Source: Gamarada debralockiae (taxonomy: Eukaryota > Ascomycota > Leotiomycetes > Helotiales > Hyphodiscaceae). Taken from it: a stretch of 14,623 bases of DNA. Shown piece after piece: positions 8,498 through 14,623 of the stretch. Position 1 is the stretch's first letter. Every line of letters starts with the position of its first letter. A model generated the notes under the pieces. The model did not search any database, was not told the DNA's origin, and worked only from the letters and a program-made list of their open reading frames with translations. A program made the translations under genes and the position numbers. The DNA is taken from contig NXFV01001677.1 of the NCBI GenBank assembly GCA_002803225.1, positions 1 to 14,623 of the forward strand, given 5' to 3'.

Positions 8498-9028
8498 TAG
8501 GCGATAACCAAGAAAAATGGTGGATGAACTGGGAAATTCACATTCGAGGCATGTACTGAATGACGAAAGCGTTTCTGCCATTCATGCTGAAAGGAGGCGA
8601 CAAGACGCTCATCAATATCTTGAGCATTAGGTTCCACATGCTATGAATGGGCAAGCGGATATGAGGTTTCGAAATTTGCGCTTTTACGATTCACGGAGTA
8701 CGTCAATGTAGGAAATGGGCCGCGAGGACTTTTGGCTTATTGTATACATCCTGGATGTGTTATGACTGAGCTCGTAGGCAAAATGCCTAAGCAGTTGCAT
8801 GCAGGTGGATAACTTGTGTCCGAGACATAGAATGGCTTCACTGATGCTTCATAGTTTTTGATTGACAACCCCGAGCTGGCTCGCGATAACTTGGTCTCAT
8901 CGACATCGAAAAGACGCGAATGGCACCCAGGACAATACGTCAGTGTCGTTTAAGATATGGCTAAGCTATACAGTAGAGAGGACGAGATATTGATGGAAGA
9001 TTAGTTCATGATGAGAATGGAATTCTAG
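8467..9028 (+). pseudogene. Short-chain dehydrogenase/reductase (SDR) relic, 5'-truncated
   Basis: Read with frame changes, this stretch follows the C-terminal two thirds of a classical fungal SDR. In order: a possible degraded NAG motif (NPG at 8467-8475); EKWWMNWEIHIRG (8512-8550), the WW/E-N-V-K-G helix; KAFLPFMLKGGDKTLINILS (8566-8625), the helix and strand ending in the catalytic-Ser region; GYEVSKFALLRF (8657-8692) with the YxxxK active site intact; LLAYCIHPG and MTELVGKMPKQLHA (to 8803); LIDNPELARDNLV; then REWHPGQYVSV. Lesions: stops at 8557-8559, 8644-8646, 8951-8953 and 9002-9004; a net frameshift between about 8641 and 8657; and an intron-like 50 nt (8805-8854, CTGAT branch, ATAG end) that now splices out of frame. 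The TAA at 8951 stands where the family usually has the Trp of a WDM motif. The N-terminal nucleotide-binding half (TGxxxGIG) is not visible upstream. It neighbours a GST and an FAD monooxygenase. Confidence 0.75.
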
Positions 9029-9302
9029 GGCGAATAGAGTATTCTTTTTCACAGCTGAGTGATGCCAGTTCGTAACTTCGCTCTTGAAAGAAGGTGTTGG
9101 CCATTTGAATCTGACAGTCGAGTACTGAACAGCACGGCAACTTCATCACGTCTTTCCTATCAATCTACCCATGGTAGTTTGCCTCTTCGAGCCTCCAGAA
9201 GCCAGACCCAGAACGCTGCTAGGATAAAAGAGACCGGCTTGAATGCCTTAGATATCCAGGCCAAACCAGGAAGTGAACTAGCTAGCGGCCCGTGACTAGC
9301 AT
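9029..9302. other. Short intergenic stretch between SDR relic and GST
   Basis: A 78-codon frame with a GTG start (9059-9295, +) has no recognisable domain and is most likely chance. The right end must hold the 3' untranslated region of the GST gene. Nothing else is seen. Confidence 0.35.
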
Positions 9303-10231
9303 CTATCCCAATTTGCTCATGACCTTACCCCATGCTGGTCTTGCGCTAACCTTGTCCCACCAAGCCTTTACATTTGGTCGTGAAACCAATTCACCTTCCA
9401 AATTGATCTTGGAAAGGAAGGCGATCCATGGAGCGGTATAGATGTCGATCAGGGAGAACTCCTGATTGAGAAAGTAAGGTTAAGATTGGTAGTCGGAAGC
9501 TTGAATAGGACAGTCGAAGGAATGATTGCAAATAGAACGTTTTACATACTTTACCGCTGAGGTACTCATGATGTTGCAACTGCCATTCGTAGTAGTCCAA
9601 AACTGCTTTCAGTTGATCGGTCAACTCATCAATCTTCTTCTGGTTACCGGGACCGTGACCCATAAAGCTAAGATGCAAACCATCATCAGCTCCAAGACGC
9701 CATCTTGAGCCAACATCGGCTCCCTCCTATCCGTTACAGTCGCAATTGTAAATACCAAATCACTTACTTCCTGAACAAGCATTCGTATCCCAGGCTCTTC
9801 ATCGTGGGGTCAAAGTATGAAAAGTCAATACTAAGAGCTTGTTCCAAAACTGCGATCTCTTTAGCGTTGGTTGGCTTCCCGTAGAGTTTTCCAGGGCTGT
9901 TCTCAAAGATATAGCGGCAGATGGCGCGAGACTCGAATAGTCTGTTAGTATTGAAATTGCTGTCTTCGAGAGCTGGGATGCGGCCAAAGGGATGAACGGT
10001 CTTGATGTAGGCGGGCTCCTAGAAGATGAGTGACGTCAGCCTAAATTAATGTAGCAGGAAGGGGGCCACTAGAGGGAGTAGCATCTACGAGGCTTGCTTT
10101 GAACCGACCTTGTGTTCACCTTTTGACATGTCGATGAGAGAGAGCTCATAGGGAGCACCCACCTCTTCGAGCATGAAGAGGACCCTTTGGGTGCATGTCG
10201 AGATGGGATGGCCAAATATCTTAACAGACAT
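9303..10231 (-). CDS. Glutathione S-transferase, phi-like class
   Basis: The four-exon model is 10231-10109, 10018-9768, 9667-9550 and 9461-9303 (651 nt, 216 residues). Introns are 90, 100 and 88 nt with donors GTCGGT, GTAAGT and GTATGT; the acceptors end CTAG, TTAG and TCAG, and all phases agree. The N-terminal thioredoxin-like domain starts KIFGHPISTCTQRV, like plant and fungal phi-class GSTs; Ser11 is the likely catalytic residue. PFGRIPALED carries the cis-Pro (Pro56), and ESRAICRYI (70-78) supplies the Glu-Ser pair that binds the glutathione gamma-Glu. The C-terminal helical domain includes a KKIDELTDQLKAVLDYYEWQL helix, a SLIDIY motif (the conserved Asp of the folding box) and the WWDKVSARPAW end. 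Length is normal for the class. It conjugates glutathione to electrophiles, or acts as a peroxidase, in the cytosol. An in-frame ATG at 10315 would add 28 residues; I prefer 10231 because the family starts there. Confidence 0.9.
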
Positions 10232-11087
10232 TTTTATTACGTGCGAGAAATTTTGAGGACAGTACGCAGCTGTGAGCGCGTTATTCAGATGAATTAGAAC
10301 GTCGTAAACTGACACATGAAAACCCTAAGAACAGAATTGAGGGTAAGAATAATCATAAAAAAATGCGTTACCTCATTCCCCTAGCTTTATATGAGATACT
10401 ATACCGTATATAGCCTTCTATCTTTCTGCGACTCGCAAACGCGAGACAGATCGGGCCCCTTGTAATGTCCTTCCTGTCCTTTCGTCTTCGGCTCCTGTGG
10501 ACGAGCTTTGGCGCAGCCCCTAATTCTCGTATGTGACCGAACGTGGCTTGCAAGAGTTTTGGCTCGAGAGACATTGCGTGCTTTAGTCCCTCAGCACAGC
10601 GTACTGAATCTGGGAAAGAAAAAGCGATACTTGGCTTGCTGAGGTCCCGATTGTCTTGGCATAACTGCGGCCCGAATATTTGGTTTCCGTTTTAGGAATA
10701 CATATTTCCGAAGTTGCACGGGACGAACTCACTTTCCCCTCCGTGTGAACTAGTCAGCACCAAGCTAGGATCTTGCTCAACCACCAACCTATCCGCAACA
10801 CGATCTCGCCCATTAAGTTCGGTCTCAAGGATGCAGTTTGCCGAACATGTTGAAGAAGACTGCTGAATTCGTAGCATTCCCTATCGGTATTGGGTGGGGT
10901 GAACTTGCGAAGATTAATGCCGTGTTAAGTTCTCTCTATTTTCCGAGTATACTTAACAGCTTCAGCCCTCTCCACATGAAAGTGACCATGCTGTGCAATC
11001 CATTTGGAACGCCCTCCTCACGTTATTAGACAATATCATTTCATTGGATCACAGACCAAACAGACTACCAAAACAAGATCCTTCATT
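10232..11087. promoter_or_regulatory. Divergent intergenic region, GST / FAD monooxygenase
   Basis: 856 nt separate the two start codons and must carry both promoters. Frames at 10368-10574 (-), 10692-10877 (-) and 10838-11029 (+) have no recognisable domain and look like chance. Small palindromic elements (AACATGTT near 10846; CTCGC/GCGAG near 10436-10449) are too short to call operators. No clear TATA box is seen. Shared control of the two genes is plausible from the layout only. Confidence 0.4.
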
Positions 11088-12948
11088 ATGTGTTCCTTCG
11101 CGAATGCTCCAAAGATGGAACAGTGGGATGAGACAATCCTCAGAGGAGCACAGAGGACGGAGTTTAACTTTGACAAGAACTTTGACCATTCAAAGATTCC
11201 GCTCGAGGATGAAAGCTTTCCGGTCATTATCATTGGATCGAGCATAGTGGGTATGAGTTTGGGTGTCCTATTGGGTTACTATAGGCATGTCTCCTTGCAT
11301 TTCACGGAGTTGCCAGAGAAATATCCCCAGCTGATCTTTGTCCTTATACTTGTAGTGTGAAATCTATCTCATTTGACCGACATCCTTCGACAGCCATTCA
11401 CCCCAGGGCGGCACTGTTCCTTCTCCGTACAATGGAGATATTCCGACAATTAGGCTTGGCAGACCTCATGGAAGAAGAGAGTGTTTTGAATTTCGACTTG
11501 AACGCAGGAATGCTGGTCACTGAGAGTCTGGTGGGAGGAAAAGTGCTCATGCGCATGCAAGAGAGTGACCCCGTCAAGACAGCTGAGGTGACTCCGGTTA
11601 AAAGGCTCTGGCTCACCCAGAATATGTTCGAACCTCTTCTTCGAAAAGAAGCACATCGATTTGGAGCTCAGCAGAAGTTCTCAACAAACGTGGTCCAATA
11701 TGATGAACAAGAAGATGGTGTCATCGTCGTCGTCCAAGACTTGGAGACCAAGAAGTATTTCAAGTACAAAACAGATTATCTCGTGGCAGCCGACGGGAAT
11801 CGTAGTCCTACCCGTAAGGCTGAAGGGATTGAATGGAGAGGACCTGGAATTCAGTCGAACAACATCTCTGTTAACTTCAGGGCCGACTTGACTCCCTACC
11901 TCGGATCAAGGGCTGTTCACGGTGTCACGTACATCATCAACCCGAAGATCAGCGCTGGGTTTCGCCTTGAAGGTGGAGGAAAGGCGGGCTTCATGATCGT
12001 CAATTCAACTGAAGACAGACAGGAATTCGAACCTGATTCAGTCACGGCCGATGAAGCAAAGCAATATTTCTATGATGCGTCTGGTATCAAGGACGAGATT
12101 GACATCCAGGTCGATTCGGTTTCATACTGGACAGCTGCTGCATTCAACGCCGATCGTTACTCCAGCAATGGTGGTCGGATCTTTCTCGTAGGAGATGCTG
12201 CCCACGTGGTGCCACCTACTGGTGGTATGGGAGGTAATACAGGTATTCAGGTTTGTTGCGAACGTTGGTAGATGAACTTTGCCCAAGGCTGACGTGAAGC
12301 TGATAGGATGCCTACAATCTCGCTTGGAAACTTGCGTTTGCTGTACAGGGAAAGGCGTCCCCGAACCTGTTGAAGACGTACAACGAGGAGAGAAAGCCCG
12401 TTGTCGAGCGTATTATGCAGCAGGCATATTCGCGAATGGTCAATCGTGTCTCCAAAGACAAGAGCGTTCCGCACGAAAAAGAACTACCGGATATCATCTG
12501 TGAGATAGGCTATCGCTACGTCAATGGAGCCTTCATTCGTTCCGATGAAGCTGTGGCTTTTGAGCCATGGGAAGATCCTCATGCTCCTACAGTCACTGCC
12601 GGATCCCGAATCCCTCATGTCATGCTAACAGACCATGCGAACGGGGATACGCAGGTCTCGACTCTCGATCTAGTCAAGCAAAACTTCCTCTTGTTCACAG
12701 CGGACCCCTCATCACCATGGCTCGCTGCCGCATCGAAACAGAAAATCAAGGTAGATGCATACGGAATCTCCGAGGATTCGCAGCCGTTGGCCGATACTGC
12801 CGATAAGTTCGCCAGCACCTTGAAACTAAACGGTAAGGAAGCCATCCTTGTCCGCCCTGATGGATATATTGCATGGAGAGGCTCTTCGGAAGATGGTCAC
12901 GAACAGAGCATTTTGGAATCTGTCCTTCAGGAGATCTTGTGGGGATAG
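11088..12948 (+). CDS. FAD-dependent aromatic monooxygenase (PheA/TfdB, phenol hydroxylase-like)
   Basis: The three-exon model is 11088-11284, 11356-12250 and 12307-12948 (1,734 nt, 577 residues). Intron 2 (56 nt) is canonical: GTTTGT, CTGAC branch, ATAG acceptor. Intron 1 (71 nt) appears to use a GC donor (AG/GCATGT) with a CTGAT branch and TGTAG acceptor; the GT sites nearby break the frame. The FAD fold starts with VIIIGSSIVG (about 47-55), a GxSxxG form of the dinucleotide motif, and Asp72 sits where the ribose-binding acid belongs. YLVAADGNRS carries the DG motif (212-213). GGRIFLVGDAAHVVPPTGG carries the GD motif (345-346), followed by GGNTGIQ and DAYNLAWKLAF. The C-terminus (about 440-577) resembles the redox-dead thioredoxin-like domain of phenol hydroxylases, ending VRPDGYIAWRG. 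Such enzymes use NAD(P)H and O2 to hydroxylate phenols or polyketides. The substrate cannot be told. Confidence 0.9.
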
Positions 12949-13261
12949 GATATTTCGTAGAAGAGGTAGACTTAGTAAAAAGCTCCTACGCATTTCTTGT
13001 CTCTTTGAATGAAGCTGCCGTCCGTCTGAAACCCAAGGTCTGCGAACTCTGCGGCGCCGCTGCAAGAGTACGTGGTGGGTTCTAATCGTTCAGTTAATAA
13101 GGGTATTAGAAATAGAGGTGTTGGCAGCGGCAGTTCAGTGTGTTCATTGATAGCTATATTGATGTGATTGATGATGATGCTATCAGGAAGAGGTTTTCCA
13201 TCCACTAGATCCACTAGTGCTAGTCAGAATTGACTATGCACAGGCTAGCCGCACTACAATT
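12949..13261. other. 3' flank of the monooxygenase gene up to the AT-rich boundary
   Basis: There is no gene here. Composition is still gene-like until about 13260. A perfect 9-nt tandem repeat, ATCCACTAG, occupies 13200-13208 and 13209-13217; it sits just outside the AT-rich block and could mark an insertion or its footprint. The polyadenylation region of the monooxygenase should be in the first half. Confidence 0.35.
13200..13217. repeat. Perfect 9-nt tandem repeat, two copies
   Basis: ATCCACTAG occurs at 13200-13208 and 13209-13217, about 45 nt before the AT-rich block starts. At this length it may be chance, but its position near the boundary is notable. Confidence 0.55.
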
Positions 13262-14540
13262 TAAGGGGGGTCTATAATTAAAATATACTCTATTTATATA
13301 ACGCTATTACTATAATATAGTCTTAATAGGCTTTCTACTGTTTCTAATAAGCTGTACGCATTTGCTAGGTATTTAAGTAATATATTTTTAGACTTTAGTT
13401 ATAGTGATTTTGTTCTATTCCTTTTATAAAGCTTACTTGACTTTCTCCTTTAAGTAAAAGATCTTATAATACAATCGTTACTTTATTATATTTTAAATAG
13501 CCTTTATTAAGTTTAAATTAAAGCTTTAAGTAAAGTACTTAAAGTTTATAATTTAATTAATATCTTTAAGCTTTTAAGTAAGGCTATCTTTTCTTATATT
13601 ATAAGAGGGGTCTTTATTTTTTTTAAAATAGTTATAGTCTAGTATTATATAAATATACTTTATAAATAGCTTTAATATAAATAAGTAAGAGATACTTTAT
13701 ATAATACTTTTATATTATAAAATTACCTTTAACTTTAATATTAATATTATAAGACTTTAAAGCCTTTTATTTTTATAGTCTCTTTTAATACTTTTACTTA
13801 AATTTAATTATAAAATAATAATATAACTTTAGAAGTATTAATAAGTATAAAGTATAATTCTCTTTATTATTATAAAACTTTAGTTTTTTTACTTTATTAA
13901 ATTAAATAACTTATATAATAATATAAAACTTAACCCTTATTTTTATAGGCCTTCTTTAAATATTCTTATTATTATAATATTATTTATATTCTTAAAAGAC
14001 TCCTTTAATAATAAAAGAGCTAAAGTTAATATATACTTTATTTAAAAAAAAGATATAATTTTAAAAATCCTTTATAAACTTATTTTTATATTCTTCTTTA
14101 TAAAAAACCTTTTCTTTACGATTTTTAATAAAGACTTTTTTTTTAATAAAAGTATATTTATAAATCTAGTCTCCTTTAATATACTTTTTAAGTTTTTAAG
14201 TTAATTAATACTTTTTAATAAGTATTTTATAATATTTTAATTATATATTAAGAGAGTAATTTTAAATAAGGTTTTAAAATAATAAAATAAGTATCTTATA
14301 AATTAATTTTATAACTTTTAAATATTAATTAAGCTTTATAGACCTTTACTAAGTCTTTTTATAAGTAATAAAGCCTAGGTTTTTTTTTACTTTTTCTATA
14401 ATTTATTTATACCTTTACTAACTTTAATTTCCTTTATAATTACTTATATAGACTTAGTCTTATTAAAACTATCTAATATATTATAAAAATACTTCTTTTT
14501 AAGAGTATTAAATTTATAAGATTCTAAAGGGCCTAGGGAA
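13262..14540. other. AT-rich block with extreme RIP signature (probable dead repeat)
   Basis: At about 13262 the composition changes within a few bases from mixed to very AT-rich, and it changes back at about 14530. From 13474 to 14541 I find no CpA and no TpG at all. Remaining C is followed only by C, T or (twice, at 13476 and 14119) G. TpA is very common. In filamentous ascomycetes RIP converts CpA to TpA in duplicated DNA on both strands, which removes exactly CpA and TpG. The inference is that this is a repeat copy, probably a transposon, mutated to saturation. No frame survives and the original element cannot be named. The first 200 nt (13262-13473) still keep some TpG and CpA. Confidence 0.8.
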
Positions 14541-14623
14541 GTGTAATAAGAGCCTAGCCCCTGAAAGTGTACAGGCGATTGTACAGGCGATTTCATATAG
14601 CAACTATTACTTGAGCCAGGCTC
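14541..14623. other. Right edge, normal composition
   Basis: CpA and TpG reappear here and GC content rises. It contains a perfect 12-nt tandem repeat and the imperfect inverted pair GGGCCTAGGG (14530-14539, just inside the AT block) / AGCCTAGCCC (14551-14560). It is too short to assign; it may be the end of the repeat element or the next unique sequence. Confidence 0.35.
14568..14591. repeat. Perfect 12-nt tandem repeat, two copies
   Basis: TGTACAGGCGAT occurs at 14568-14579 and again directly at 14580-14591. It lies about 30 nt outside the AT-rich block, so it escaped the mutation seen there or arose later. It could be part of an element terminus or a duplication footprint. Confidence 0.7.

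Noticed and set aside
8446..8637. 63-codon frame on the - strand with a GTG start
   Set aside because: It is antisense to the best-preserved part of the SDR relic; its openness comes from codon structure on the other strand.
9059..9295. 78-codon frame on the + strand with GTG start
   Set aside because: No ATG, no recognisable motif, and it lies between a pseudogene and the GST 3' end.
13262..14540. Mitochondrial insertion or centromere-like DNA as the cause of the AT-richness
   Set aside because: The specific absence of CpA/TpG with survival of CpT/CpC fits RIP better than a simple AT bias, though one window cannot exclude a centromere-like setting.
1..14623. tRNA genes, rRNA, CRISPR arrays and intact transposase or reverse transcriptase
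   Set aside because: I looked for T-loop motifs, regular spaced repeats and polymerase or transposase motifs and found none.

Overview
The window looks like nuclear DNA of a filamentous ascomycete (Pezizomycotina; a Leotiomycete is my best guess). The genes are broken by short introns (about 47-100 nt) with fungal signals: GTRNGT-like donors, CTRAY branch points and YAG acceptors. There is a Dsc1/Tul1 ubiquitin ligase, an ERp38-type disulfide isomerase and a fungal F-box/ankyrin protein. The right end is an AT-rich block with the fingerprint of repeat-induced point mutation (RIP). All exon models below were built by eye from splice signals and reading frame.

Left to right: 1-581 holds no convincing gene. 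An intronless dsc1 gene lies at 582-3200 (-). A small three-exon HSBP1-like gene sits head to head with it at 3489-3857 (+). An ERp38-type protein disulfide isomerase is at 4150-5330 (-), tail to tail with the HSBP1-like gene. After a gap comes a two-exon F-box/ankyrin gene at 6178-7437 (-). From 7622 to 9302 there is no intact gene, but 8467-9028 (+) carries a decayed short-chain dehydrogenase/reductase (SDR). A four-exon phi-like glutathione S-transferase (9303-10231, -) and a three-exon PheA/TfdB-type FAD monooxygenase (11088-12948, +) are divergent across an 856-nt gap. From about 13262 the sequence turns abruptly AT-rich. A 1,068-nt stretch of it (13474-14541) contains no CpA and no TpG dinucleotide.

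Functionally, the left half is housekeeping: membrane-protein quality control (Dsc complex), heat-shock-factor modulation (HSBP1) and ER oxidative folding (ERp38). The right half is accessory in character. An oxidase, a conjugating enzyme and a dead reductase lie next to a silenced repeat, which fits a small, eroding xenobiotic or secondary-metabolism locus. That link is inference from adjacency. I found no CRISPR array, tRNA, rRNA or intact transposon gene. The most unusual observations are the complete loss of CpA/TpG, the SDR relic and a probable GC-AG intron inside the FAD-binding fold.
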